A stretch of DNA of 64,000 nt from Thermus thermophilus (GCF_019974155.1 NZ_AP025158.1:1426001-1490000); one strand, 5' to 3'; shown: positions 19,605 through 28,562, counted from the stretch's first letter. The notes: a model not told the origin generated them from the sequence alone. Numbers and translations are program-made.

Positions 19605-19891
19605 ACCGGGCGCGCGACTGGATGCGGCAAGCCGAGCGGGACCTTGAGCACGCCCAAAAGAGCCTGGAGCTCGGCCACTGGGAATGGGCTTGCTTCGCCG
19701 CCCATCAGGCGGCGGAGAAAGCCCTCAAAGCAGTTTATTTCGCCTTGGGGGCCGAGGCCTTCGGCCACGCGCTCACCCACCTCTTGGCCGGCCTTCACGA
19801 ACGGCTCAGCCTGACCCCCGAGCTCAGGCGCTGCGCCCTGGTGTTGGATCGGCTCTACATCCCCACGCGCTATCCGGACAGCTGGCTCTAG
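19601..19891 (+). pseudogene. HEPN-domain protein, C-terminus lost by frameshift
   Basis: The 96-residue ORF MNRARDWMRQAERDLEHAQK has the HEPN four-helix signature, including the AAHQAAEKALKA helix and a YIPTRYPDSW tail. It stops with TAG at 19889. Just past this, in the -1 frame, the sequence continues as LDSYGEEEARDALLCAGEILR, the normal last helix of this family. One inserted base near 19880-19890 would restore it. HEPN proteins pair with MNT nucleotidyltransferases as toxin-antitoxin-like modules, and an MNT gene follows directly. Either this copy is truncated or the last helix is dispensable. Confidence 0.7.
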
Positions 19892-19918
19892 ACTCCTATG
19901 GAGAGGAGGAGGCCCGGG

Positions 19919-20287
19919 ATGCGCTCCTTTGTGCAGGAGAAATCCTACGGTCCGGTCAAAGTGTTCTGGCTGGACCGGGAGAGGCTGCTTCAGGCTCTTG
20001 AAGAAAAGGCGGCCGAGCTCCTCGCCACCTTCCCCGAGGTCCTCGCCGTGGTCCTCTTCGGCTCCTTGGCCCGGGGAGAGGCGACCCCGCGGAGCGACGC
20101 CGACCTCCTCCTTCTCGTGGGGGAGGCTCCCCCCTTCCTGGAGCGCCCCGGGCGTTACCTTCCCCTCTTCGCCGATCTGGGTTTTCCCGTGGACCTTTTG
20201 GTCTACACCCCGAAGGAGGCCGAGGCCAATCCCCTGGCGCGGCGGGCCCTGACGGAGGGCCGGGTTCTGGCCGAGCGGAAGGGCTAA
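19919..20287 (+). CDS. MNT-type minimal nucleotidyltransferase (HEPN partner)
   Basis: The 122-residue protein has the polymerase-beta-like signature FGSLARGEATPRSDADLLLL (GS-x10-DxD, around residue 50). In HEPN/MNT systems the nucleotidyltransferase adds AMP to the HEPN toxin and neutralises it. ATG 19919 follows GAGGAGG with good spacing and gives MRSFVQEKSYGPVKVFWLD; ATG 19898 and GTG 19961 are alternatives. It overlaps in another frame the remnant of the HEPN C-terminus. The stop meets that of the convergent gene. Confidence 0.82.
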   Translation: MRSFVQEKSYGPVKVFWLDRERLLQALEEKAAELLATFPEVLAVVLFGSLARGEATPRSDADLLLLVGEAPPFLERPGRYLPLFADLGFPVDLLVYTPKEAEANPLARRALTEGRVLAERKG

Positions 20288-20508
20288 AGGCGGGCCGCTT
20301 CCTCCAACGCCCTCTCGGCCTCCTCCATGTACCGGTCCCAGGGGATGAGGGCGTAGCCCCCCTCCTTCCGAGCGGCGTAGTAGGGAAGGTCCAGGGAGAG
20401 GGAGGTTCGCACCTCGAGGTGTTCCCGCACCAGGGCGGGGAGGGGTTTGGGGAAAACCTTGGGGCGCCTCAAGCGCTCTAGGAGAAGGGCCAAACGCAAG
20501 GGGGCCAT
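20284..20508 (-). CDS. Small protein of unknown function downstream of the VWA gene
   Basis: The 74-residue protein [19 protein letters not shown] is basic at the N-terminus and acidic and helical at the C-terminus (YMEEAERALEEAARL). Its start touches the VWA gene's stop, so it would be translated last in the MoxR-MNT-VWA operon. No domain is recognised. Codon use is normal, and the tight junction favours a real gene. Confidence 0.5.
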   Translation of the reverse strand: MAPLRLALLLERLRRPKVFPKPLPALVREHLEVRTSLSLDLPYYAARKEGGYALIPWDRYMEEAERALEEAARL

Positions 20509-21731
20509 CAGTTCCTCCGCACCTTCTTGTTGAGGAAGTCCAGGAGGAGGTACTTGCCGATGTTCCTGGGGCTCGTGAGGTAGGCCTTGCCCCGGGTGAT
20601 CTGGGAAAGCTTCTTCACGAAGGCGAGAAGCTCGGGCTCCCGGGCAAGCATAAAGGTGTGGATGGGGATCCCTTCCCGCCTCGCCAGGGTGGCCTCCTTG
20701 AGGGTCTCGGCGAGGATCAAGGGGTCCAGGCCCCAGGCGTTTTTGTAGATCTCCCCGCTCGGGAGGGTTAAGGCCGAGGGCTTGCCGTCGGTGATGAGGA
20801 TGATCTGCTTCATCTCCCCGCCCATCTTCCTAAGGAGGGTCCGGGCGAGCTCCAGGCCCGCCTTGGTGTTGGTGTGGTAGGGCCCCACCTGGGCCAGGGG
20901 GAGCTTGGCCAGGGGGATCTCCTCGGCGGTGTCGTGGAAGAGGACGAAGCGGACCCGGTCGCCGGGGTACTGGGTGCGGATGAGGTGGGCGAGGGCGAGG
21001 GCCACTTTCTTCGCCGGGGTGAAGCGGTCCTCCCCGTAGAGGATCATGGAGTGGGAGCAGTCCAGGAGGACCACGGTGCTCATGCTGGCGGTGTACTCGG
21101 CGAGGTCTATGACCAGATCCTCGTGGGAAAGGCCTTCCAGCCCCTTGGCCACGGCCTTCTTGAGGGTCTCGGGGACGTTGAGCTCCAAGGGGTCTCCCCA
21201 CTCCCAGGGCTTGGTCTCCCCCGTCTTCTCCACCCCGGGGGCGTGGTGGGGGGTGGGGTGGAGGCCCGGGGGGTTGCGGCCCAGGGCCCCGAGGAGCTCC
21301 CGGAGGCTTTTCAGGCCCAGGAAGTCCGAGGCCTTCTCCGTGAGCTCCAGGCGGGCCTCCCCCGCCTCGCCCCGGTACCCCCCTTGGGCGGGCTCCGTGG
21401 GGTCTTCCCCGGGAAGGCGCAGGTAGCCCGCCTCCTGGAGTTTCCGGATCATCCCCTGGATGGCCTGGTAGAGCCTCGTCTCCTCCTTGCGGTCGGCGAA
21501 GCGGGCCTCGCGGAGCCAGTCCTCGGGGACGAGCTCGTTCTTGAGGAGGGCCTGGAGGAGGGCGTCGTAGAGGTCCTCGAGGGTGGGGGCGCGGTTAGGG
21601 TCCGGGTCGTAGCGCTGGAAGGGGTCGGAAAACCCCGAGTCCAGGAGGAAGTCCTCCAGGAGGGAGAGGATCTCCTCGGGGGAAAGCTCTTCCAGGCCGC
21701 CTTCGTAGCGGCTATAGCGGATGGCCTTCAT
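20508..21731 (-). CDS. VWA-domain protein, CoxE/YehP-like partner of the MoxR ATPase
   Basis: The 407-residue protein has a C-terminal von Willebrand factor A domain. The MIDAS motif is [17 protein letters not shown] (DxSxS), followed by [11 protein letters not shown] containing a MIDAS Asp. The N-terminal half is acidic and helical ([18 protein letters not shown]). The chosen ATG follows AGGAGGT; an upstream GTG gives two extra residues. MoxR ATPases and VWA proteins work as pairs in remodelling or metal-insertion reactions, and the MoxR gene lies just upstream on the same strand. The client is unknown. Confidence 0.85.
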   Translation of the reverse strand: MKAIRYSRYEGGLEELSPEEILSLLEDFLLDSGFSDPFQRYDPDPNRAPTLEDLYDALLQALLKNELVPEDWLREARFADRKEETRLYQAIQGMIRKLQEAGYLRLPGEDPTEPAQGGYRGEAGEARLELTEKASDFLGLKSLRELLGALGRNPPGLHPTPHHAPGVEKTGETKPWEWGDPLELNVPETLKKAVAKGLEGLSHEDLVIDLAEYTASMSTVVLLDCSHSMILYGEDRFTPAKKVALALAHLIRTQYPGDRVRFVLFHDTAEEIPLAKLPLAQVGPYHTNTKAGLELARTLLRKMGGEMKQIILITDGKPSALTLPSGEIYKNAWGLDPLILAETLKEATLARREGIPIHTFMLAREPELLAFVKKLSQITRGKAYLTSPRNIGKYLLLDFLNKKVRRN

Positions 21732-21747
21732 CGCCACCTCCTAAGCT

Positions 21748-22050
21748 CTAGAACTCGGCCCATAGGACCCCTTCGCTAAGCACCCGCTCCCGGAAGGCGG
21801 GGTCGGCCTCGGCGAGGTCCACGAGGTCCACCCGCCGCACCACGGGGGCCTCCTCCAGGGCCTCCCGGAGGAGGGGCAGGAGGGGAGCGAGGGGGGTGGG
21901 AGAGAGGAGGGCGAGGTCCAGGTCGGAGGCCCGCCGCCCCTCCCATCGGGCGAAGGAGCCGAAGAGGAATAGCCTCGTCCCCGTGCCCTGGAGGTAGGGC
22001 CTCAGGGCCTTTAGGACCGCCTCCTTGTCCCGGTCTAGGCTAGTTGCCAT
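21748..22050 (-). CDS. MNT-type minimal nucleotidyltransferase
   Basis: The 100-residue protein [19 protein letters not shown] contains [20 protein letters not shown], the GS-x10-DxD nucleotidyltransferase motif. It begins inside the end of the MoxR gene (11-base overlap) and is followed by the VWA gene, so it is part of that operon. No HEPN partner lies next to it, which is unusual for this family. It could modify the VWA or MoxR protein, or be a stray antitoxin. Confidence 0.78.
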   Translation of the reverse strand: MATSLDRDKEAVLKALRPYLQGTGTRLFLFGSFARWEGRRASDLDLALLSPTPLAPLLPLLREALEEAPVVRRVDLVDLAEADPAFRERVLSEGVLWAEF

Positions 22051-23434
22051 AGCTCCTCGGGCGCTCCGCCGCCTGGTAGCTCGCCTCGCCCCGGGAGAGC
22101 TTCCGCCGCCCCACGAGGCCCTCCAGGATGAACTCCCCGGCGGAAAGCAAAACCTCAGGGGCTTCCCCCTCGGCCAGGGCCCTCGCCGCCTCCAGAAGCC
22201 CCGGGACCCCGGCCATGGCCCTAAGGGCCTCCTCCACGTCCCCTTCGGGCAGGGTGAGGAGGTTCCCCTCCTCAAAGTGGGCCACGATGGGCTCGGTCCT
22301 CAGGCGGTAGCGGGGGAGGACCAGGCCGAAGGCCCTTTGCACGATCTCCCGCGCCACCCTCTCCGCCCCCTGGAGCTCCCCCTCGTACTCCAGTTCCAGC
22401 TTTCCGGTGATGGCGGGAAGCCCCTGGTAGAGGTCCAGAGGCCTCGCCACGGGCCTTCCTCCGTAAAGGAGGGCCCTTCTTTCGGCGCTTGCCGCCACCA
22501 CCTCCAAAAGGCTGATGGCGAGGCGCTGGGAGACCCCCGCCGTCTGGTCCACGCGGCGGTCCTCCCGGGCGGCGAAGGCCACGGCCTCCACGGAAAGCCT
22601 CACCCACTCCGGGACCAGGACCCCCTCCGGCACGTAGGCCTCCTGGGCGCTGATCCGGGCGCCCTCCTCCAGGGAGCGGGGGTAGTGGGTGCGGATCTCG
22701 CTCCCGATGCGGTCCTTGAGGGGGGTCACGATCCTGCCCCGGGCGGTGTAGTCCTGGGGGTTGGCGGTGAAGACGAGCCAGACGTCCAGGGGAAGCCGGA
22801 GGGGGTAGCCCCGGATCTGGACGTCGCCCTCCTCGAGGATGTTGAAGAGGGCCACCTGCACCTTGGGGGCGAGGTCGGCGAGCTCGTTCACGGCGAAGAT
22901 CCCCCGGTTGGCCCGGGGCAGGAGGCCGTAGTGGATGCTCTCCAAGTCCGCCATCCCCGTGCCCCGCCTGGCCGCCTTGATGGGGTCCATGTCCCCGAGG
23001 AGGTCGGCCACGGTGGTGTCGGGGGTGGCGAGCTTCTCCACGTACCGGTCCTCCCGGGAAAGCCAGACGATGGGGGCGTCGTCCCCGGCCTCCTCCAGAA
23101 GGCGCTTCCCCTCGGGGGAGATGGGAAAGAGGGGGTTGTCGCGAAGCTCCGTGGCGAGGGCGGGGACCTCCTCATCCAGGAGGCCTGTGAGGCTTCGCAG
23201 GATCCGGCTTTTCGCCTGGCCCCGGGTGCCGAGGAGGATGAAGTTCTGCTTGGCGAGGATGGCCTGGACCAGGGCGGGGATCACCGTATCCTCGTAGCCG
23301 TGGATGCCGGGGAAGAGCTTCTCCCCGCGCCTGAGCTTCTCCCGGAGGTTCTCCCGGGCCTCGTCCTTCACGGTGCGGCGGAGCTTCTCCAGGGGGTAGG
23401 TGCGCCTGAGTTCGCCTAGGGTCTTGGCCTTCAC
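22040..23434 (-). CDS. MoxR-type AAA+ ATPase (magnesium-chelatase ChlI-like)
   Basis: AAA+ ATPase of 464 residues. It has a Walker A variant [13 protein letters not shown] near residue 60, Walker [12 protein letters not shown], and an N-terminal extension. The body resembles Mg-chelatase subunit I, including [19 protein letters not shown]. Note the P-loop GTRGQAKSR, with Lys-Ser retained. It would act with the VWA protein downstream. The GTG start at 23434 lies seven bases after a TAGACT box, consistent with a leaderless mRNA. Confidence 0.85.
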   Translation of the reverse strand: MKAKTLGELRRTYPLEKLRRTVKDEARENLREKLRRGEKLFPGIHGYEDTVIPALVQAILAKQNFILLGTRGQAKSRILRSLTGLLDEEVPALATELRDNPLFPISPEGKRLLEEAGDDAPIVWLSREDRYVEKLATPDTTVADLLGDMDPIKAARRGTGMADLESIHYGLLPRANRGIFAVNELADLAPKVQVALFNILEEGDVQIRGYPLRLPLDVWLVFTANPQDYTARGRIVTPLKDRIGSEIRTHYPRSLEEGARISAQEAYVPEGVLVPEWVRLSVEAVAFAAREDRRVDQTAGVSQRLAISLLEVVAASAERRALLYGGRPVARPLDLYQGLPAITGKLELEYEGELQGAERVAREIVQRAFGLVLPRYRLRTEPIVAHFEEGNLLTLPEGDVEEALRAMAGVPGLLEAARALAEGEAPEVLLSAGEFILEGLVGRRKLSRGEASYQAAERPRSYGN

Positions 23435-23441
23435 CCTTCCC

Positions 23442-23447
23442 AGTCTA
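23442..23447 (-). promoter_or_regulatory. -10 box of a leaderless promoter for the MoxR operon
   Basis: TAGACT on the minus strand, seven bases before the GTG start, would place the transcript start at or next to the initiation codon. This is the common Thermus leaderless arrangement. No clear -35 box is seen. Confidence 0.5.
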
Positions 23448-23507
23448 GGGGAAGGGGTGGGCGGGGTGTGTGCCCTGGGTTCCCCTAGGGCGTGGGATAA
23501 TAAGGGG

Positions 23508-23555
23508 GTGAACCGGGCCCGGGACTGGCTGGCCTTCGTGGAGGAAAAGCTTTGA
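23508..23555 (+). pseudogene. HEPN gene remnant (first 15 codons)
   Basis: GTG 23508 opens [15 protein letters not shown] then TGA. The first seven residues match the start of the HEPN gene at 19601 (MNRARDW). The remainder of the HEPN gene is missing, and the stop overlaps the TTG start of an MNT gene. A deletion has fused the HEPN start to the partner gene junction. A GATAAT box lies just before the GTG. Confidence 0.55.
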
Positions 23556-23705
23556 CCCGCGTCTTCCGCTTTGACCCCAAGGCCCGCCTTAAGGAGGTGG
23601 CCGAGGCGGCAAGGGCCTTAGGGGAGCGCCCCGAGGTCCTCGCCGTGGTCCTCTTCGGCTCCCAGGCCCGGGGGGAGGCCACCGCCTTCAGCGACGCCGA
23701 CCTGG

Positions 23706-25292
23706 TCAAGTAGAGCGCACATTAGCGCACTCCGGCCCCCCACCAGGATGAGGACCTAAGCAACCCCTCCACCCCTCCCACGATCCCCCGAAGAGGATGG
23801 GCTTGAGGCGAGAGAGGTCCCTCGGCACCTCGCGCCCGAGGAGGGGAAGGAAGGTGCTTGCCCTCAGGACCCGCCAGGGATTGGCGCCAAGGAAGTTCCT
23901 TCCCTCGGTTGACCCCTCTTGGCTCCCCGGTGAGCCCTGAAGGCTTGAAAGCAAGGAGAGGTGGCGCTTCGCCCTCCCGATCTCCCGGGAAAGCCTGCGC
24001 CTGAGGTAGGGGTTTCGTTCCTGCGCTTTCTTGGCTCGCAGTTCCCGGACTCTGGAGGCGTAGAAGCCCTGGACGTGACCCCTGAAGCGTTCGTCCCGGA
24101 GAAGCTTCCCGTAGCCTTTGGGGAGCTTCTCCTTGAACCCTAAGGCTCTCCTTCCGATCACGTACGCGGCGGCCGCGTCCTTGGACAGGGAAAGCTGCGG
24201 GGCGTACTTCAGCATCCCGATGGTGGAGGTGTCCTGGGGGTTCACCTCCACCACCTGGATCCCTCTCTTCCGGGCCAAGGAGTGGACCTTCCGGAGAAGG
24301 GAAGCGTAGGCGAAGCGGTGGGCCTTCCTCCTGAAAGTCCTCCCCGAGCCGTCCCCTCTCCTCCCCTTGAGAAGGTGCTTCAGGCGCTCGGTGGCGATGG
24401 CTACCCCGTGTTCCAGAGCCAGAGAAACTACCTGGTGCGCCACCTTCCAGAGGATAAGCTCCTTGGCCCCCCTGTCCTTCGCGCGGTCCACCTCCTCCAG
24501 GGAGAGGGTAAGGTGGCGCCTCAGGTTCCCGTCAGGGGAGACGAGGGCCAAGGCGAGGTGGTAGGGGTCGGCGTTGATGTCTATGCCCAGGACCCCGTTC
24601 TCCTTCGTGGCCACGAGGGGAGCGGGCTCCTCCTCCCAGGTGAAGGTGGCGTAGACCTTTCCTTCCCGCAAGGAGAGGGCCACGTTGTAGGGGAGGGAGG
24701 CGTACGCCCTCTGGAGGAGGGCGTTGAGGTTCGGGTGAGAGGTCTTCACCAGGGCGTGGGCGTAGCTTCCGTCTCCGAGGTTGATCCGGAGCCATAAGGC
24801 TCCGTCCTTGACGAAGAGCCTCAGGTTGAGGTTGCCCCCCTTGGTTTTGTCCCCACGGGAGTAGAGGAGGCCCTGGCGCCGCTCCCTCCACTCCCGCTTG
24901 AGCCTCTTCAGGGGCTTACCGGAGAGGTGCCCCCGCTTCAGGGTCTCAAAGAGCTTCCTCCCCCCAAAGACGACCCTCCGGGGGTCTTCTCCTCTCTCCC
25001 GGGCGGAGTCCAGGAGGGCTTGGGCCTTCAAGATGGCGTCGTCGGCGTAGCGGGTGTTGAGGCGGAAGAGGACACAGAGGGGGCCATCTTCCCGCTTGAG
25101 GGCTTCCCGGCTCCATCCCTCAAGCAAGCGGTTGTAGGCGTAGCGCACGGCGGCGGAGAAGCGGCGCATGAGGTCCAGGGTGGCCTTGTGGTCTTCTCCG
25201 GAAGGGAAGACGAGGAGGGCTTGGACTCCGGTGAAGGCTTTCGCCCTCTTCTGCGAGGTACGCTTGCGCATGACTTTGGGCTTGGCCTTCAC
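23706..25292 (-). CDS. TnpB-family RNA-guided nuclease homologue without a recognisable zinc finger
   Basis: About 528 residues. RuvC motifs are visible: VLGIDINADPYHLALAL (first Asp), VAIATERLK (Glu) and SLSKDAAAAYVIGRRAL (last Asp). Basic helical N-terminal and C-terminal regions flank them. Canonical TnpB proteins carry a CxxC...CxxC zinc ribbon between the Glu and last Asp motifs; here that segment reads VNPQDTSTIGMLKYAPQLSL with no cysteines. This matches the TnpB-related subgroup found in thermophiles. GTG 25292 follows AGGAGG, with TATACT further upstream. Catalysis looks intact; function is inferred from the family. Confidence 0.85.
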   Translation of the reverse strand: MKAKPKVMRKRTSQKRAKAFTGVQALLVFPSGEDHKATLDLMRRFSAAVRYAYNRLLEGWSREALKREDGPLCVLFRLNTRYADDAILKAQALLDSARERGEDPRRVVFGGRKLFETLKRGHLSGKPLKRLKREWRERRQGLLYSRGDKTKGGNLNLRLFVKDGALWLRINLGDGSYAHALVKTSHPNLNALLQRAYASLPYNVALSLREGKVYATFTWEEEPAPLVATKENGVLGIDINADPYHLALALVSPDGNLRRHLTLSLEEVDRAKDRGAKELILWKVAHQVVSLALEHGVAIATERLKHLLKGRRGDGSGRTFRRKAHRFAYASLLRKVHSLARKRGIQVVEVNPQDTSTIGMLKYAPQLSLSKDAAAAYVIGRRALGFKEKLPKGYGKLLRDERFRGHVQGFYASRVRELRAKKAQERNPYLRRRLSREIGRAKRHLSLLSSLQGSPGSQEGSTEGRNFLGANPWRVLRASTFLPLLGREVPRDLSRLKPILFGGSWEGWRGCLGPHPGGGPECANVRST

Positions 25293-25311
25293 CTGGGGCC
25301 TCCTGTGGAGC

Positions 25312-25317
25312 AGTATA
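25312..25317 (-). promoter_or_regulatory. -10 box for tnpB
   Basis: TATACT on the minus strand, 19 bases before the GTG start of tnpB, with AGGAGG between. The spacing allows a short leader with a ribosome-binding site. Confidence 0.45.
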
Positions 25318-25659
25318 CCGGTTCGGGACTTTTCGTATGTCGCGGGGGCTCGCTGGGATGAGGTGGCGGGTAGTGAGAGCACGTGAGCGCTGGGGTAAAG
25401 TGGTGTGCGCTATTTCCCAACTGTTTGCACCTCCTCGTCCCCCTCCGGGACACCCCTCTTTCCTTCCCCGAAAGGCTCGTGCGCTACCGCCCGGAAGGGG
25501 TGCGCCGGGTGGAGGTCTTCCCTTACACCCTGAGCGAGGCCGTGGCGGGCCTCAAGGGGGGTTTCGGCATGGTCCCGGCCGCCCTCAGGGAAGGAAAGCT
25601 CCTCTTTGAACGGGAGGGGGCCTGGGAGGCCCTCCGCCGCCTAGCCTAACGCCCTTCTC

Positions 25660-26226
25660 ATGCCTCGAGGGTATCTTGGCGGCGTGGAGATTCACGGCAC
25701 CACCATCCTCGCCGTCCGCAAGGACGGGGTCACCGCCCTCGCGGGGGACGGCCAGGTCACCTTCGGCCAGACCGTGCTCAAGCGGGGGGCGGTGAAGGTG
25801 CGGAAGCTGGAGGTGGGGGAGGGCGTCCTCGTGGGCTTCGCCGGGGGCGTGGCCGACGCCCTGGCCCTTCTGGAGCGCTTTGAGGAACGGCTCAAGGAGG
25901 CCAAGGGGAACCTCCTGAAAGGAGCGGTGGAGACCGCCAAGCTCTGGCGCACCGACCGGGTCCTCCGCCACCTCCAGGCCATGATCGTGGCCGCCGACCG
26001 GGAGAGCATGGTCCTCCTCTCGGGAAGCGGGGAGGTGATCGCCCCGGAGGAGCCCCTTTTGGCGGTGGGAAGTGGTGGCCCCTACGCTCTCGCCGCCGCC
26101 AAGGCCCTTTACCGGCACACGGGGCTTTCCGCCAAGGAGATCGCCACGGAGGCCCTAAGGATCGCCGCCGAGGTGGACCTCTACACCTCGGGCCAGGTGA
26201 CCGTCCTCACCCTGGGGGAGGCATGA
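25660..26226 (+). CDS. hslV: ATP-dependent protease peptidase subunit HslV
   Basis: N-terminal nucleophile (Ntn) peptidase of the HslUV proteasome-like complex, 188 residues. The propeptide MPRGYLGGVEIHG precedes the mature N-terminal Thr14 (TTILAV), which is the catalytic residue. GDGQVTFGQTVLK and VGFAGGVADALALLERFE are family blocks, and VGSGGPYALAAAKAL is near the end. Mature subunits form stacked hexamers capped by HslU. It overlaps hslU by four bases (ATGA). The start ATG has no strong ribosome-binding site but is supported by the propeptide length. Confidence 0.96.
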   Translation: MPRGYLGGVEIHGTTILAVRKDGVTALAGDGQVTFGQTVLKRGAVKVRKLEVGEGVLVGFAGGVADALALLERFEERLKEAKGNLLKGAVETAKLWRTDRVLRHLQAMIVAADRESMVLLSGSGEVIAPEEPLLAVGSGGPYALAAAKALYRHTGLSAKEIATEALRIAAEVDLYTSGQVTVLTLGEA

Positions 26227-27473
26227 ACCTGACGCCCGCCGAGATCGTCCGGGAGCTCTCCAAGCACATCGTGGGCCAGGAGGCGGCCAAGCGCGCCGTG
26301 GCCGTGGCCTTAAGGAACCGCTACCGCCGCAAGAAGCTCCCCCCGGAGATCGCCCGGGAGGTCACCCCCAAGAACATCCTCATGATCGGGCCCACGGGGG
26401 TGGGGAAGACGGAGATCGCCCGCCGCCTCGCCCGCCTGGCCGGGGCCCCCTTCGTGAAGGTGGAGGCCACCAAGTTCACCGAGGTGGGGTACGTGGGCCG
26501 GGACGTGGACTCCATCGTCCGCGACCTGGCGGAGGCGAGCTATGGGCTCGTGCTGGAGGAGATGAAGAAGAAGGTGGAGGAAAAGGCCCTGGCCCTCGCC
26601 GAGGAGGAGCTCGCCACCCTGCTTCGCACCTCGGTGGCCGAGGTGCGCTCGGGCCGCCTGGACGGCCACTTCGTGGAGGTCCAGGTGGAGGAGGAGGTGG
26701 CCCTCCCCTTCGTGGGGGTCCTGGGAGGGGAGGCCTTCGGGGGGATGGGGGAGATGCTCAAAGGCCTCCTTCCCAAGCGGCCCGTGCGCAAGCGGATGAC
26801 GGTGAAGGAGGCCCGGGAGGTGCTCAAGAACCAGCACGCCGAGCGCCTTATAGACAAGGAGGAGCTCAAGGAAGAGGCGAGGCGCCGCGCCCAGGAGGAG
26901 GGGATCGTCTTCATTGACGAGATTGACAAGATCGCCCGCCGGGAGGGCGCCGTGGGGCCGGACGTCTCCGGGGAAGGGGTGCAGCGGGACCTCCTCCCCA
27001 TCGTGGAGGGGACGGTGGTCTCCACGAGGATTGGCCCCATCTCCACGGAGCACGTCCTCTTCATCGCCGCCGGGGCCTTCCACGTGGCCAAGCCCTCCGA
27101 CCTGATCCCCGAGCTCCAGGGGCGGTTTCCCATCAGGGTGGAGCTTTCCCCCTTGGGCCCCGAGGAGTTCTACCGCATCCTCAAGGAGCCGGAGAACTCC
27201 CTCATCCGCCAGTACACGGAGCTCCTTAAGGCGGACGGCACGGAGCTCGTCTTTGAGGACGAGGCCCTTTGGGCCATCGCCAAGGCGGCCCACCGGGCGA
27301 ACCAAGAGCTGGAGGACATCGGCGCAAGGCGGCTCGCCACGGTTTTGGAGAAGGTCCTGGAAGAGGTGAGCTTCCAAACGGACCTCGGCCGGGTGGAGAT
27401 CACCCGGGCCTACGTGGAGAAGCGGCTGGAGGCGGTCTTCGCCTCCCCGGACCTCACCCGCTTCGTGCTGTGA
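26223..27473 (+). CDS. hslU: ATP-dependent protease ATPase subunit HslU
   Basis: AAA+ unfoldase of 416 residues that feeds proteins to HslV. Walker A is GPTGVGKTE (residues 56-64), Walker B is [12 protein letters not shown], and an intermediate I-domain lies between. Sensor residues include GRFPIRVELSPL and the arginine in DIGARRL. The C-terminus ends RFVL, the hydrophobic tail that docks in the HslV pocket. Translationally coupled to hslV. Confidence 0.96.
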   Translation: MNLTPAEIVRELSKHIVGQEAAKRAVAVALRNRYRRKKLPPEIAREVTPKNILMIGPTGVGKTEIARRLARLAGAPFVKVEATKFTEVGYVGRDVDSIVRDLAEASYGLVLEEMKKKVEEKALALAEEELATLLRTSVAEVRSGRLDGHFVEVQVEEEVALPFVGVLGGEAFGGMGEMLKGLLPKRPVRKRMTVKEAREVLKNQHAERLIDKEELKEEARRRAQEEGIVFIDEIDKIARREGAVGPDVSGEGVQRDLLPIVEGTVVSTRIGPISTEHVLFIAAGAFHVAKPSDLIPELQGRFPIRVELSPLGPEEFYRILKEPENSLIRQYTELLKADGTELVFEDEALWAIAKAAHRANQELEDIGARRLATVLEKVLEEVSFQTDLGRVEITRAYVEKRLEAVFASPDLTRFVL

Positions 27474-27494
27474 AGGCTATGTAAGGAGGTAAGG

Positions 27495-28562
27495 ATGCGC
27501 TGGCTGTTGGTGGTCGCAGGACTGCTCGCCGCCGGGGGGCTCGCCCAGACGCCGCCTCCCCCCGCGGCCCAGACGGCGGAACAGAACCCCTTAAGGCTCG
27601 GGGTCCAGCTCTACGCCTTGGGCCGGTACGACGCGGCCCTCACCCTCTTTGAGCGGGCCCTAAAAGCGAACCCCCAGGACCCCGAGGCCCTCTACTGGCT
27701 CGCCCGGACCCAGCTCAAACTGGGGCTCGTGAACCCTGCCCTGGAAAACGGCAAGACCCTCGTGGCCCGCAACCCCCGCTACCAGAGGGGCTACATGGTC
27801 CTCTCCGAGGCCTACATGGCCCTCTACCGGCAGGCGGAGGACCGGGAGCGGAGCAAGGGCTACCTGGAGCAGGCCCTTTCCGTCCTCAAGGACGCCGAGC
27901 GGATCAACCCCCGCTACGCTCCCCTCCACCTGCAGCGGGGCCTGGTCTACGCCCTTATGGGCGAGCGGGACAAGGCGGAGGCCTCCCTCAAGCAGGCCCT
28001 GGCCCTCGAGGACACCCCCGAGATCCGCTCCGCCCTGGCGGAGCTCTACCTCTCCATGGGCCGCCTGGACGAGGCCCTGGCCCAGTACGCCAAGGCCCTG
28101 GAGCAAGCCCCTAAGGACCTAGACCTGCGGGTGCGGTACGCCTCCGCCCTCCTCCTCAAGGGGAAGGCGGAGGAGGCGGCCCGGGTATTGGAGGAGGGGC
28201 ACCGGATCAAGCCCTTGAACGCCGAGGGCTGGTACACCCTGGGCCAGGCCTACCTCGCCCTGGGACGGACCGAGGAGGCGGGGGTGGCCCTGGAAAACGC
28301 CGTGGCCCTCGCCCCCTTGCGCTTCCCCGCCGCCTACTACTACCTGGGGCAGGTCTATCTGGCCCTCGGGGACTACCCGAAGGCGAAAAGCCGCCTCACG
28401 GTGGCGGTGCGCCTCGAGCCCAAGAGGGCGGAGTACCGCTATGGCCTCTGCCTGGCGAACGAGAAGCTCGGGGACAAGGAGGGGGCCCGCTACCAGTGCC
28501 GGGAGGCCCTGAAGCTTAAGCCGGACTACAAGGAGGCCGAAGAGGTGCTGAAGCGCCTCTAA
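27495..28562 (+). CDS. Exported tetratricopeptide-repeat protein
   Basis: A signal peptide (MRWLLVVAGLLAAGGLAQ) is followed by about eight TPR units across residues 30-350, for example RYDAALTLFERALKANPQD and RLDEALAQYAKALEQAPKD. A perfect ribosome-binding site (AAGGAGGTAAGG) precedes the ATG. TPR proteins are scaffolds for protein-protein contacts; exported forms often serve envelope assembly. The partner is not evident. The stop overlaps the end of convergent tatA. Confidence 0.85.
   Translation: MRWLLVVAGLLAAGGLAQTPPPPAAQTAEQNPLRLGVQLYALGRYDAALTLFERALKANPQDPEALYWLARTQLKLGLVNPALENGKTLVARNPRYQRGYMVLSEAYMALYRQAEDRERSKGYLEQALSVLKDAERINPRYAPLHLQRGLVYALMGERDKAEASLKQALALEDTPEIRSALAELYLSMGRLDEALAQYAKALEQAPKDLDLRVRYASALLLKGKAEEAARVLEEGHRIKPLNAEGWYTLGQAYLALGRTEEAGVALENAVALAPLRFPAAYYYLGQVYLALGDYPKAKSRLTVAVRLEPKRAEYRYGLCLANEKLGDKEGARYQCREALKLKPDYKEAEEVLKRL

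Larger units (their letters stand above)
23705..25427 (-). mobile_element. IS200/IS605- or IS607-type element carrying only tnpB
   Basis: About 1.72 kb inserted in an MNT gene; ends are deduced from the rejoined reading frame, so they are accurate to a few bases. There is one gene, tnpB, and no tnpA transposase, so it must move with TnpA supplied in trans. The ends carry related words: TAGCGCACTCC near 23723 and, inverted, TAGCGCACACC near 25401-25412. Its codon use is close to Thermus, but it has no CCTCGAGG motif. Any guide (omega) RNA should lie at the left end, downstream of tnpB. Confidence 0.75.
23552..25649 (+). pseudogene. MNT nucleotidyltransferase gene interrupted by a TnpB element
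   Basis: The 5' part (23552-23704) reads [13 protein letters not shown] through FGSQARGEATAFSDADL, ending just after the catalytic DxD. The 3' part (25428-25649) continues in register as HLLVPLRDTPLSFPERL to EGAWEALRRLA. Joining the two gives a typical MNT protein of about 125 residues. The element sits exactly between. Its partner HEPN gene is reduced to 15 codons, so the whole module is dead. Confidence 0.75.

Noticed and set aside
22025-23419. 464-codon frame opposite the MoxR gene
   Set aside because: Shadow of the MoxR gene, with no motif and composition typical of antisense frames.
23718-25412. True terminal inverted repeats of a DDE transposon at the TnpB element
   Set aside because: The shared TAGCGCAC words are short and offset from the ends, and there is no DDE transposase; more likely sub-terminal structure of an IS605/IS607-type element.
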